A DNA stretch of 64,000 bases from Deltaproteobacteria bacterium (GTDB taxonomy: Bacteria > Myxococcota > JACRCW01), in assembly GCA_016218805.1 (NCBI GenBank), contig JACRCW010000042.1:1-64000 (forward strand), read 5' to 3'. The notes beneath the pieces were generated by a model, which worked only from the letters and a program-made list of their open reading frames with translations, had not been told where the DNA came from and ran no database searches. Of this stretch, positions 1 through 8,438 are shown piece after piece; the stretch's first letter is position 1; each line of letters starts with the position of its first letter. The position numbers and the translations under genes are program-made.

Positions 1-72
1 CGTGCGGAGTTGCCGCGCCCTTCCGGTCGAGGCTACCGGCGCTGCGCCTCACGCAGACGCCAACTCCGCACG
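1..72. repeat. 12-bp inverted repeat at the left edge
   Basis: CGTGCGGAGTTG at 1-12 is the exact reverse complement of CAACTCCGCACG at 61-72, with 48 bp between the arms. The stem could extend beyond the window edge. The arms do not fit the RYYYAAC/GTTRRRY core of integron attC sites. It could be the end of a terminator or a small repeat element of an upstream gene that is not visible here. Confidence 0.45.
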
Positions 73-474
73 ACCGTTTGTGTCACGTTTTCAGCCGCGT
101 GTGAGTCACGCGGCCGACCGCCGATCCGCATCACGTGGGCGTCGGGTCGGCAAACGGTGGCGGGGGGAGGGCTGGGGTGGGGGGACCGCCGTTGACCGTG
201 TGGCACACACCCGGGTTTCCCTTGGCACGCGCCCATGAGACATCCCGCCGCTGATCTTCGCACGGACAGGCACCCACAAAGCCCGGGCTCGGCAGAAGCC
301 TTGCCCTCCCAGCGTTGTCGTCGTTGATGGAGTCCCACCATCCGCCTGGCGAGCCCGCGGCAGCGCGTGGGTCGTGCGGGGATCGCGCCCGAGATTCGTC
401 GTCACTCCTGCTGGGGACACCGCGGTTGATGTCGTTACAACACGCGACTACGAGGTCCGCGGGAGCAGCCCATC
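1..474. other. Non-coding stretch upstream of the Fic gene
   Basis: I see no convincing coding sequence here: the open frames are short, overlap on both strands and match no family I know. Apart from the edge inverted repeat, the only regulatory hint is a weak promoter-like pair before the Fic gene, TTGATG at about 426-431 and TACGAG 17 bp further on, next to the motif GTCGTTACAACAC. That motif resembles one arm of the palindrome at 25947-25967. These are pattern matches only. Confidence 0.35.
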
Positions 475-1830
475 ATGACGGATGCCATCACCAGCGCGTT
501 GAAAGGCACGCCGTACCTCGTCGAACCAGGGGTCGCGCAAGGCATCCACGGGCGGCTTGCGGCGTTGGATGAGCGCATCGGGCTCCTGCGGGCGCGGGGC
601 ACCCTCACGCCGGACACGCTGCGCCGGTACTACGGACAGACGCGCTTCCAGCAGGTGGCGGAGTCCAACGCCATTGAAGGCAGCACGTTGAGTCCAGGAG
701 AGACGGAGCTCGCCATTGTGAAGGGCGTGACGCTGATATCCGGGCATGATCCCAAGTATGTCCGGGATGCGCATGCGCTGGATTCCGCGCTGCGGAAGAT
801 CGTTGACATGGCGGGTCAGCCCGGTCCCACCTCGCGCTATGACACCCATGACCTTCACCAATTGATCATGGGTGGTGGAGCGGAGCAACGCTCGTTCCGG
901 CGTGTCCCGGTCCGGCTCACCGGTTCCGTGCATGTGCCGCCCCCGGACTTTGACGCCGTCGTCAGGCAGATGGACGAATGGGGGGCATGGTCCGGGGACC
1001 ATGCGGCCGCTCACTGGATGATACGCGCGGCGGTCCTCCATGCATGGTTTGTCCATATCCATCCCTTTGAGGACGGCAACGGTCGGACGGCGCGGGCCCT
1101 TGCAAATCTCGAAGTGATCCGGTCGGGAGCCCCGCCATTGATCATCAGGAAGGTGCAGGACAAGGACCGCTACCTGGATGCGCTATCGCGGAGCGACGCG
1201 GGGGATTTGGGGCCGTTCCTTGACCTGTTGTTGGAGCGGGAAGAGGCGGCGCTCGCCGGGTTGGAAGGCGCCGCGCGGGAGGTAGAGGGCTATGACGTCA
1301 ACGCCGAGCGAATTCGGCGGCATCAGGCGGCTCGCCTCCAGGTCTGGAACAGCGCGATCCAGTTGTTGCAGTCGATGATCGCGGAACAGTTCGGGCGCCT
1401 GACGGTTTCCTCAGGGGGCGACTTTGACGTTCGCCCGTACGCGCGGGAGCTCTCGCTGGATGAGTACCTGCAGCTCTGCACTGGGCACGCGGTTTCCAGG
1501 ACCTGGGCATTCGAGATTCGGGCGCGTGCGCCCGCACTGGGGGAACGGTCGTATCTGGCGTGGATGGGCTACCGCAGTACGCAGGTTCAGGGCCTGCACG
1601 ACAAGGTGGCAGGCCATGGGCCCAGCCTGCTGTGGTCCCGGCCAAACACCGGGGGGTTCCCTCCGTGGACGGCCGTCACCGAGACAGACGCCCTTGGCCT
1701 CCAGGAGTGCACCATTGAGGCGGGCAACGGTGACCGTTGGTACGTTCGTCGAGGCACCGAGTTGCGGGTCCTTTCCACGTATGACCTGGCGCGTACAATC
1801 GTCGACGGGGTTGTGGCTGCGCTCGCATGA
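475..1830 (+). CDS. Fic-domain protein (class II, probable AMP transferase)
   Basis: Fic proteins usually transfer AMP from ATP to a hydroxyl of a target protein. The signature HPFEDGNGR is complete, with the catalytic His at residue 196. An N-terminal inhibitory motif, Ser64-xxx-Glu68-Gly69 (SNAIEG), matches the class II autoinhibitory helix whose Glu blocks ATP binding. The Fic core spans roughly residues 60-250. Residues 270-451 are a C-terminal part I do not recognise, possibly for target recognition. I chose the ATG at 475, the first start in frame. By eye the codon use is less GC-rich than that of neighbouring genes, suggesting acquisition by transfer. No antitoxin-like partner is adjacent; the next gene is on the other strand. 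The target is unknown. Confidence 0.9.
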   Translation: MTDAITSALKGTPYLVEPGVAQGIHGRLAALDERIGLLRARGTLTPDTLRRYYGQTRFQQVAESNAIEGSTLSPGETELAIVKGVTLISGHDPKYVRDAHALDSALRKIVDMAGQPGPTSRYDTHDLHQLIMGGGAEQRSFRRVPVRLTGSVHVPPPDFDAVVRQMDEWGAWSGDHAAAHWMIRAAVLHAWFVHIHPFEDGNGRTARALANLEVIRSGAPPLIIRKVQDKDRYLDALSRSDAGDLGPFLDLLLEREEAALAGLEGAAREVEGYDVNAERIRRHQAARLQVWNSAIQLLQSMIAEQFGRLTVSSGGDFDVRPYARELSLDEYLQLCTGHAVSRTWAFEIRARAPALGERSYLAWMGYRSTQVQGLHDKVAGHGPSLLWSRPNTGGFPPWTAVTETDALGLQECTIEAGNGDRWYVRRGTELRVLSTYDLARTIVDGVVAALA

Positions 1831-1921
1831 CCCGGTGATGCGGGCTCGGATGGTTCCGCGCTTGGTTCGTTGGTTTCTTTGGTTCGCACCCATTTCACCC
1901 GGCGCGCCCAACAACGTTTGC

Positions 1922-2968
1922 TCAGGCTCGGATCCGGCGCCCCGTCACCACCCACGCCAGCAGCGCGCCGCACAACGCCCCGGCCAGTCCGCCGTTGAGC
2001 GGGGAGCGTCCGTCCGTCTTCACCGGCAACTCCTCCAGGGCGGGCTCCACCACCTCCGCCAGCATGCGGTCGCGCTCCGCCCGCTGCGCCGCGGGCACCT
2101 TCCACAATGACAACCGGTCCCGCAGCGCCACCGCCAACGCGCGCTCCGGCGCCAGCACGCGCGTCCGCACCGTGTTGGTGAACGCGCGCAGCGCCTCTTC
2201 TGACCGCGACCATGCGTGCACAATCACCGTTGCGTTGAGCGGGATGGCATGCACTTCCACGTCCATCCCCGCGGTGAAAGGCGCGCTTTCCACGCGCCGC
2301 CCCGCGTCCCGCGTCCGCTCGTAACGGTCCGCGGACAGGGGCTCCCACGGGAGGCGCGGGCGCTGCACCACCCGCAGCACCAGGACCTGCTCGTGCCCGC
2401 GCCCGTAGGCAAACGCCGCGGCCACGCCCACCACCGCCCCGGCCAGCCCGCACACCGCCATCCACACCGCCGCCCTGCCCCGCCCCGGGGGGGGCACGCG
2501 CGCCAGCCCCAGCACCAGCAGTGCAATCCCCAGCAATGCGGCCGCCGCGGCGGCCAGCAGCAGCGCGCGCGGCGCTGGGGCGCGCACCACGCGTGGGGGG
2601 TCCAGCACGGCCAGCGGTTCCTGGAACGGCGGGAATCCCGCCACCGCGTCCAGGGGGCATTCCTCGTCCGGTGGGCACGGGGCGGGGGCGGGAAGCGGGT
2701 GGTCCAGCGGCGCGGGAAAGGCCGCCATGGGCAGGGCCACGCCACCGGGCGCCCGAACCTCCACGGCGCCGGGCGACAACAACGTGACCACGTGCGGCGC
2801 GGGAAAGGCGGCGCGCAGCTCCTCCACGGTGAACGCGGCGGTGTCACCCCGGTGGCCGGGAGACAGCAGCGCCACGGATTGCAGCGGGGTGCCCGCCCAT
2901 GTGGGCAGGAGCGCCCCGCCGGCCAGCAACACCGTGCCGGCCAGGACGGGGAGCCAGGGCCGGGACAA
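1922..2968 (-). CDS. Membrane protein of unknown function
   Basis: Protein of 348 residues with four likely membrane segments, at about residues 5-28, 133-155, 165-190 and 325-343. A Pro-rich extracytoplasmic section (30-130) contains a CPPDEECP pair of Cys. A soluble section at 200-315 with an Arg/Glu-rich helical part lies before the last helix. The two-helix plus C-terminal-helix arrangement is loosely like chain-length regulators (Wzz), but I see no diagnostic motif. It starts with TTG, two bases downstream of the acyl-CoA synthetase stop, so the two genes are almost certainly co-transcribed and translationally coupled. Confidence 0.6.
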   Translation of the reverse strand: MSRPWLPVLAGTVLLAGGALLPTWAGTPLQSVALLSPGHRGDTAAFTVEELRAAFPAPHVVTLLSPGAVEVRAPGGVALPMAAFPAPLDHPLPAPAPCPPDEECPLDAVAGFPPFQEPLAVLDPPRVVRAPAPRALLLAAAAAALLGIALLVLGLARVPPPGRGRAAVWMAVCGLAGAVVGVAAAFAYGRGHEQVLVLRVVQRPRLPWEPLSADRYERTRDAGRRVESAPFTAGMDVEVHAIPLNATVIVHAWSRSEEALRAFTNTVRTRVLAPERALAVALRDRLSLWKVPAAQRAERDRMLAEVVEPALEELPVKTDGRSPLNGGLAGALCGALLAWVVTGRRIRA

Positions 2969-2971
2969 GAC

Positions 2972-4789
2972 TCAGTCAGCGCCGGCGACGGCGCCCACGT
3001 AGAACGTGTCCAGCAGCGCCTTGTACTTCTTCTCCACCGCCTTGCGCTTGAGCTTCTGGGACGGGGTGAGGTCGCCGTCGGCCTCGTTGAGATCCTTCTC
3101 CAGCAGCGCAAACTTCTTCACGGTGGAATAGCTGGGGAGCTCCTTGTTGAGCGTGTCCACAAACCCCTGGAACAGCGCAATGACCTTGGGGTTCTTGCTC
3201 ATCTCCGCGTACGTCCCGGACACACCGTTGGTGCCGGCCCACTTGCGCAGGCTCTCCTCGTCAAACGCAATGAGCGCGCTGACAAAGTTCCGGTTGTCCC
3301 CGTGCACCACCAGCTGGCTGGCGTACGGGCACAGTGACTTGAAGCGCGACTCCAGCGCACCGGGGGCCACGTACTTGCCGCCGGAGGTCTTGATCAGGTC
3401 CTTCTTGCGATCGGTAATCTTCAGGCGGCCCATCTCGTCCAGCTCGCCAATGTCACCGGTGTGCAGCCAGCCGTCCTTGTCTAGCGTCTCCGCCGTCTCG
3501 GTGGGCAGGTTGTGGTAGCCGCGCATGATGCCGCGGCCGCGCATGAGGATCTCGCCGTCCTCGGCAATCTTCACTTCCAGGCCCTTGACCGGCAGCCCCA
3601 CCGTCCCAAACTTCACCGAATCCGGCCGGTTCACAAAGCTGAACGCGCTGGTTTCCGTGAGTCCGTAGCCTTCATAGATGGGGATGCCCGCGGCGTGGAA
3701 CCACTCGGCAATCTGCTTGGACAGCGGCGCGCTGCCGGACACAAACAGCTTGAGGTTCCCGCCAAACCGCGCGTGCAGCTTGGAGAACACCAGCTTGTGG
3801 GCAATGGAGTTCTGCAGGGCCAGCAGCGCGCCCGGCTCGCGCTTTTCCTGCTTGAGGCGGCTGACCTCGTGGCCCACGCCAAACGCCCACTGGAAGATGC
3901 TCCACTTGAGGCCGCCGGCCTCCTGCGTCTGCTGGATCACCTTGTTGTAGACCTTCTCAAAGATGCGCGGCACGGCCGGCACAAACGTGGGCTTCACCAC
4001 GCCCAGGTTCTCCACAATCTTGTCCACGCGCCCGTCCACGGCGGCGGACCAGCCCACGCGCAGCTGCCCGGCTTCCAGCACCTTGCCAAAGCTGTGCGCC
4101 AGCGGCAGCCACAGGTACTCCACGTCGTCAATGTGCAGCAGGTCCAGCGCCTCCATGCCCTCGGCCTCGTAGACCCAGCAGTCGTGCGTGAGCTCCACGC
4201 CCTTGGGCTTGCCGGTGGTGCCGGAGGTGTAGATCAGCGTGCACAGCTGGTCGGGCCGGACCGCCTTGGCAATCTCCTCCAGCTTGCCCGGGTTGGCCTT
4301 GCTCCAGGCGCGCCCGTCATCCAGGAACTGGGACCAGGACATCACCCAGCCGTCCTCCGTGCCCTTGCCGTCAATGACCACCACCTTCTTGACCGCGGGC
4401 ATCTCGGCGCGCTTGGACTGCAGCTTCTTCACCTGCCCGTCGTTCTCGGCAATCACCAGTACGGTGTTGGAATCCGTGATGATGTACGCGCACTCGTCCT
4501 CCTTGGAGGACGGGTAGATCGTCGTGGTGGCCAGGCCGGCGCAGGAGATCGCCAGATCGGCAATGATCCACTCGTAGCGCGTGCTGCACAGGATGCTGAC
4601 GCGCTGCTCGTCCGTGAGGCCCAGCGAACGCAACGCGCCCGCGGCCGCAAGCGTGAGTTCCCCGGTCTGTTTCCACGTCAGCGCCTTCCACGTGGCGCCG
4701 TCCGGGTACGTGAAGGCCTGCCGGTCCGGCGTGGCTTGGATGCGGTGCAGGAACATCTCGGCGACGGACTTGAAATTCGCTCCACTCAT
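2972..4789 (-). CDS. Long-chain fatty acid--CoA ligase (AMP-forming)
   Basis: Activates long-chain fatty acids to acyl-CoA through an acyl-adenylate. The AMP-binding P-loop YTSGTTGKPKG is at about residues 187-197. It is followed by the acyl-CoA synthetase motifs EGYGLTETSA, LHTGDIGE and ITDRKKDLIKTSGGK, the last containing the C-terminal hinge and catalytic Lys region. At 605 residues it fits the long-chain (FAA1/FadD15-like) branch. I chose the ATG at 4789, beginning MSGANFKSVAEM, because AGGGAGGT lies just upstream; the longer frame to 4957 is translated non-coding sequence. It leads a two-gene minus-strand operon with the membrane protein that follows. A palindrome at 5095-5115 lies in its upstream region. 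Confidence 0.93.
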   Translation of the reverse strand: MSGANFKSVAEMFLHRIQATPDRQAFTYPDGATWKALTWKQTGELTLAAAGALRSLGLTDEQRVSILCSTRYEWIIADLAISCAGLATTTIYPSSKEDECAYIITDSNTVLVIAENDGQVKKLQSKRAEMPAVKKVVVIDGKGTEDGWVMSWSQFLDDGRAWSKANPGKLEEIAKAVRPDQLCTLIYTSGTTGKPKGVELTHDCWVYEAEGMEALDLLHIDDVEYLWLPLAHSFGKVLEAGQLRVGWSAAVDGRVDKIVENLGVVKPTFVPAVPRIFEKVYNKVIQQTQEAGGLKWSIFQWAFGVGHEVSRLKQEKREPGALLALQNSIAHKLVFSKLHARFGGNLKLFVSGSAPLSKQIAEWFHAAGIPIYEGYGLTETSAFSFVNRPDSVKFGTVGLPVKGLEVKIAEDGEILMRGRGIMRGYHNLPTETAETLDKDGWLHTGDIGELDEMGRLKITDRKKDLIKTSGGKYVAPGALESRFKSLCPYASQLVVHGDNRNFVSALIAFDEESLRKWAGTNGVSGTYAEMSKNPKVIALFQGFVDTLNKELPSYSTVKKFALLEKDLNEADGDLTPSQKLKRKAVEKKYKALLDTFYVGAVAGAD

Positions 4790-5399
4790 GGACCCACCTC
4801 CCTGCGGCTTGGCGGCCGACCCCGATCGGGGGTGCCCTCCATAGGACGGCGGGCACGGTCCCGACAACGCCTGCGCCTCACGGGGTGCGGCCGCGACGGG
4901 GCGTGCCCCCCGCTTCTCCCGCGAGCGCGGACACACACCATGGGCTGCCGACGACACCGTGACCGGACGGAGGCGGGTGGCGGGAGTCAGCCGCCATGGG
5001 TCATGCGCCGGGTAGAAGCCGGGGGGCTTGGTAAGGGGAGGACGCGGTCAAAAACCAGCCGTCCCCGGCGGGTGACACCCGTTTCCCCACAAAAGTGTCT
5101 CACTACATGAGACACCCCCCCCGTGCCGGATGGGGCTGGCCTGTGCGGGCGCGTTCGCATCTGTTGTCGGCGGGTGCAGCGCGGCACGTCCCATTGCCTC
5201 CCATTGCCCGCGGCAACGGAACCGGTCGACTCGTGGCGGGCGGCACCGGGGGCTCCCGCCGGCGCCGCGCTCCTCTTCCAAGCCCAACCCGACTCATGTC
5301 GCCGCGCGACCGATTCTCCGGGTTGTTGCCCACGACCCTGCTGCAGCACACCCGCCGCACGCGTTGCCGGGCGCACCCCGCCTGCTACGGTCACGCAGC
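4790..5399. other. Intergenic region between divergent genes
   Basis: 610 bp separating the acyl-CoA synthetase (minus) from the zinc-finger gene (plus). Open frames here overlap one another on both strands and show no recognisable protein. The only structured element I see is the palindrome at 5095-5115. Promoters for both directions should lie here, but I find no clear -35/-10 pair. Confidence 0.4.
5095..5115. promoter_or_regulatory. Operator-like palindrome
   Basis: GTGTCTCA and TGAGACAC form perfect 8-bp arms around a 5-bp centre (CTACA). Size and symmetry fit the site of a dimeric repressor such as a TetR-family regulator, a type that often controls acyl-CoA synthetase genes. It lies about 305 bp from each flanking start codon, which is far for a simple operator. 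The regulator is not in the window. Confidence 0.3.
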
Positions 5400-5594
5400 A
5401 TGGGCAGCACCTGTGACATCTGCGGCGGCTCCGGCCGCACCACCCTGTGCCCGTCATGCGGGGGGGACGGCCTCATTGGCCTCCCGGACTGCTACGAACG
5501 CCGCTGCGACGACTGCGAGGGCAAGGGGCGCGTGGCGGAGCACGCCTGCCGTGCGTGCCAGCCACCGGCCGACGTGGCCGGCCGTCCGCGCTGA
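5400..5594 (+). CDS. Small DnaJ-type zinc-finger protein
   Basis: A 64-residue protein made almost entirely of a DnaJ-like Cys-rich domain: CDICGGSG, CPSCGGDG, CDDCEGKG and a final CRAC. These are four CxxC pairs, three with the GxG tail typical of DnaJ zinc centres, so it should bind two zinc ions. There is no J domain and no DnaJ substrate-binding part, so it is not a full co-chaperone. I chose the ATG at 5400 because the protein then begins directly at the zinc domain; no strong ribosome-binding site is visible. Similar stand-alone modules are known as hypothetical zinc-finger proteins; the role is unknown. Confidence 0.6.
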   Translation: MGSTCDICGGSGRTTLCPSCGGDGLIGLPDCYERRCDDCEGKGRVAEHACRACQPPADVAGRPR

Positions 5595-5689
5595 CGCGCC
5601 GGGGTGTGGCATCGGTCGGATGACGCCGTGCGGAGCGTGAAGCCGCGTTGACCGCCCCACGTGGGACGCTGGTAGCGTGCCGCCCGTCC

Positions 5690-7534
5690 ATGGGTCCCCT
5701 GGCCATCCTGCTCTGCCTTGCCGCGGCCCCCACCGCGGAACGCCTGTTTTCTGAGCTGGACGTGGGCCTGCCAGGGCGCGGTGCCACGGCGGTGGCGCTG
5801 TCTCCGGTAGATGACCGGGTGCTGCTGGTGGCGGTGGACGGGATGCTGTTCCGCTCCGGAGACGGCGGCGAAACGTTTGACCTGGTGCTGCGCCCGGGGC
5901 GCCGCCAGGAGGCCGCGGGGTCTGACGCGCTGCTGGCGGCGGAGGACGCGGCGGATGAGTCGTTTGAAGACGGGACGGCATCCGCGGACGACGTCACCCC
6001 GGACGAATTCCAGCCGGACCTGGACCCGGACGAGGTGGACAGCGCGCTGCAGGGCCTGCAGGAGGATCTGCAGGAGCGCCTGGAGGCGGACCGGACCGCC
6101 ACGCCGGAGGGCGCGCTCCCGGAGGGTGACACCGCGGCGGCCACCGCGGAACCGCGCCTGCCAATTCCGCAGCAGCTGCCGGGCATCCGGCGCATCCGCT
6201 TCATTGGCCCGGACGTGGTCATGGTGGCCAGCCACCGCGGGCTGTTCCGCAGCGTGGACACGGGCAACACGTTTGAGCCGCTGGACCTCCCGCGTGACCC
6301 GCGCATCCGCAACGTGCGGGACGTGGCGGCGGCGCCGTTTGTCCCCACCTTCCTGGTGGCCGTGACGGCGGGGGGCACGCTGCAGTCCCGGGACGGCGGG
6401 GTGTCCTGGCTGCCCGCGCCGGGCACGGCGGGGCGGACCTCCGGGCTGTCGGTGGCGGTGGGCCCGGGCGAAAAGCCGGTGGTGGCGGTGGGCACGCCGC
6501 ACGGCCTGCTGCGCAGCACGGACATGGGGCTGACCTATGAGCCGGTGGCCCTCCCCGGAGAAGGCAGCAAAGCAGTGACGTCGCTGGCCATGGACGCGGA
6601 CGCGGAGCGGCTGTACGCGGTGACCCCCACGCTGCTGTTTGCCGGCGGTCTGTCCGCGCGGCTGCTGGCCCCGGTGGGCGCCACCTGGCGCAACGGGCTG
6701 GTGGTGGTCCACGCGGAGCCGGGCCGCGCCAATGAGCTGTGGGGCGGTGGCCGGCCGGGGGTGTTCACGTCATCAGACGGCGGCCGCTCCGCGGATGAGG
6801 TGGGCCCGGAGAGCATGGTCCGCGACGTGGTGGACATTGCCGTGGGGAGCCGGGACAAGGCGCTGGTGGCGGTGGCCACCGCGGCGGGCGCGCTGCTGTT
6901 TGTGAAGCTGGAGAAGGCGCGCACGGGCATCAAGCCGCTGGAGGCGTTCCAGTTGCTGGTGGGCCAGGAGCCCACCCCGGCGGAGGTGGCCGAATGGGCG
7001 GTGCAGCACCACCGCATGGACCACCGCTACACGGCGGCCATGCTGACCCGCTCCCGGCTGGCGTGGCTGGCCCCCGCGGTGCGGCTCACCGTGGTGCCGC
7101 CGGGCGTGGGCAACTACGGCACCACGGGCACGGGCACGCTGGCGGACGCCCGGCGCACGCAGTCCCAGCGCCAGATGCGTGACGAGGCGTACGTGTACGG
7201 CCTGCTGCAGTGGGACCTGCCCAACCTGGGCATGCGCCCGGAGGAGGTCCGGGTGTTCGCGGAGCACAAGCGGCTGGTGGACGCCCGGGAGCGCGTGTGG
7301 CGCAAGACGCTGCGCGTGTACGAGGAGCGCCGGCGCCTGCAGGCGGATATGATTGTGCGGTCCAGCCGCAACGCGGTGACGCTGGCGCGCAAGCGCCTCA
7401 AGCTGGAGCGGCTGACGTCGTTGCTGGACGCGCTCACCGGCGGGCGGTTCACGCTGGAGGCGCGGCGGCGCGGGGCGCCGGGGGACGGGGTGAGCATCAG
7501 CGCGCCGGCAGGCGCGGGGCATGGGAAGCACTGA
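5690..7534 (+). CDS. Secreted Asp-box beta-propeller protein
   Basis: Protein of 614 residues with a short signal peptide (MGPLAILLCLAAAPTA); I chose the ATG at 5690, not the earlier TTG, for that reason. Five Asp-box (BNR) repeats of the form S-x-D-x-G-x-T-[FY] are visible: FRSGDGGETF, FRSVDTGNTF, LQSRDGGVSW, LRSTDMGLTY and FTSSDGGRS. They indicate a beta-propeller like the sortilin/Ycf48 type. An acidic insert lies between blades one and two (about residues 84-135). Residues of about 425-610 form a second domain that is clearly related to the C-terminal part of the next gene and ends in an Arg-rich helical stretch (YEERRRLQ). The gene starts a three-gene operon. Location is likely periplasm or cell surface; function unknown. 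Confidence 0.65.
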   Translation: MGPLAILLCLAAAPTAERLFSELDVGLPGRGATAVALSPVDDRVLLVAVDGMLFRSGDGGETFDLVLRPGRRQEAAGSDALLAAEDAADESFEDGTASADDVTPDEFQPDLDPDEVDSALQGLQEDLQERLEADRTATPEGALPEGDTAAATAEPRLPIPQQLPGIRRIRFIGPDVVMVASHRGLFRSVDTGNTFEPLDLPRDPRIRNVRDVAAAPFVPTFLVAVTAGGTLQSRDGGVSWLPAPGTAGRTSGLSVAVGPGEKPVVAVGTPHGLLRSTDMGLTYEPVALPGEGSKAVTSLAMDADAERLYAVTPTLLFAGGLSARLLAPVGATWRNGLVVVHAEPGRANELWGGGRPGVFTSSDGGRSADEVGPESMVRDVVDIAVGSRDKALVAVATAAGALLFVKLEKARTGIKPLEAFQLLVGQEPTPAEVAEWAVQHHRMDHRYTAAMLTRSRLAWLAPAVRLTVVPPGVGNYGTTGTGTLADARRTQSQRQMRDEAYVYGLLQWDLPNLGMRPEEVRVFAEHKRLVDARERVWRKTLRVYEERRRLQADMIVRSSRNAVTLARKRLKLERLTSLLDALTGGRFTLEARRRGAPGDGVSISAPAGAGHGKH

Positions 7535-7559
7535 ACGGCAGGTGGAAGGAGGCGGTGGC

Positions 7560-8438
7560 ATGGGCAGGGTGACGGGACGGGCTGGCGCGGTGGCGGCGTT
7601 GTGGCTGGCGGCGGGACTGGTGCTGGCGGCGCCCATGGACGTGAACACGGCCCCGGCCGGGGACCTGGCCACGCTGGACGGCGTCACGGAGGAGCTGGCC
7701 AACAACATTGTGCGGGACCGCGAGGAGAACGGCGCGTTCACCGCCGCCGACGACCTGCGCCGCGTCCCCGGCATGACCGCGGACATCCTCAACCGCATCA
7801 AGGGGCGGCTGGCATTTGGCGCGGGCGGCCCGGCGGGGAACGGCGGCAAGAACAAGCAGGACGCGGAGGTGCAGCGCATCCTCAAGAAGTTTGCCCGCGA
7901 GCCCACCGTCCAGGAGACGCAGAACGCCGCCCTCAGCCACGCGCGCGCGGACCCGTCCATCATTGACAGCTGGCGCATCCGCTCCCGCGTGCGCGGCCTG
8001 GCGCCTGAGTTCCGCGTGGGCGCGGTCTACACGCCGCAGCGTGACTACCTGTGGTTCCGGCAGGCCGGCACGGTGGACTACCTGCCGCCGCTCTCCGACG
8101 AGCGCGGCACCACGCAGCGCGATTCGTGGCAGAACCAGGGGCAGGTGGCGGCCCAGATGACCTGGCAGCTGGACCGGCTCATCTTTGACCCGGAGGAGCC
8201 GCGCGTGAACCGCGAGGCCTGGCGCCTCTCCAAGCTGATGGACAGCGTCCTGGATGACGTCACCCGGCGCTATTTTGAACGCCGCCGCCTGCAGGTGGAA
8301 CTGGAGTTGTCCCCGCCCACGGACGTGCAGGACCGCATCCGCAAGGAAATCCGCCTGCAGGAGCTGACGGCGGACCTGGACGGCATGACGGGCGGCTTCT
8401 TCAGCGCTGAGCTCAAGCGGCGCGGGCAGGCACGCTGA
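7560..8438 (+). CDS. Secreted helix-hairpin-helix protein with unnamed C-terminal domain
   Basis: 292 residues. A signal peptide at the N terminus is followed by a ComEA-like double helix-hairpin-helix module (residues 24-85; MDVNTAPAGDLATLDGV, LRRVPGMTADILNRIKG). In ComEA that module binds DNA at the cell surface. Residues of about 105-290 match the C-terminal domain of the preceding propeller protein: both have EPT..E...A..H.R.D, RSR...LAP..R and ERRRLQ. The pattern of alternating aromatic stretches could fit an outer-membrane or periplasmic fold. The start at 7560 is supported by AAGGAGG about 9 bases upstream, only 25 bp after the previous stop. Exogenous DNA handling is possible but not shown. 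Confidence 0.65.
   Translation: MGRVTGRAGAVAALWLAAGLVLAAPMDVNTAPAGDLATLDGVTEELANNIVRDREENGAFTAADDLRRVPGMTADILNRIKGRLAFGAGGPAGNGGKNKQDAEVQRILKKFAREPTVQETQNAALSHARADPSIIDSWRIRSRVRGLAPEFRVGAVYTPQRDYLWFRQAGTVDYLPPLSDERGTTQRDSWQNQGQVAAQMTWQLDRLIFDPEEPRVNREAWRLSKLMDSVLDDVTRRYFERRRLQVELELSPPTDVQDRIRKEIRLQELTADLDGMTGGFFSAELKRRGQAR

Noticed and set aside
1..72. Integron attC site
   Set aside because: The arms do not show the RYYYAAC...GTTRRRY core and there is no integrase or cassette array.
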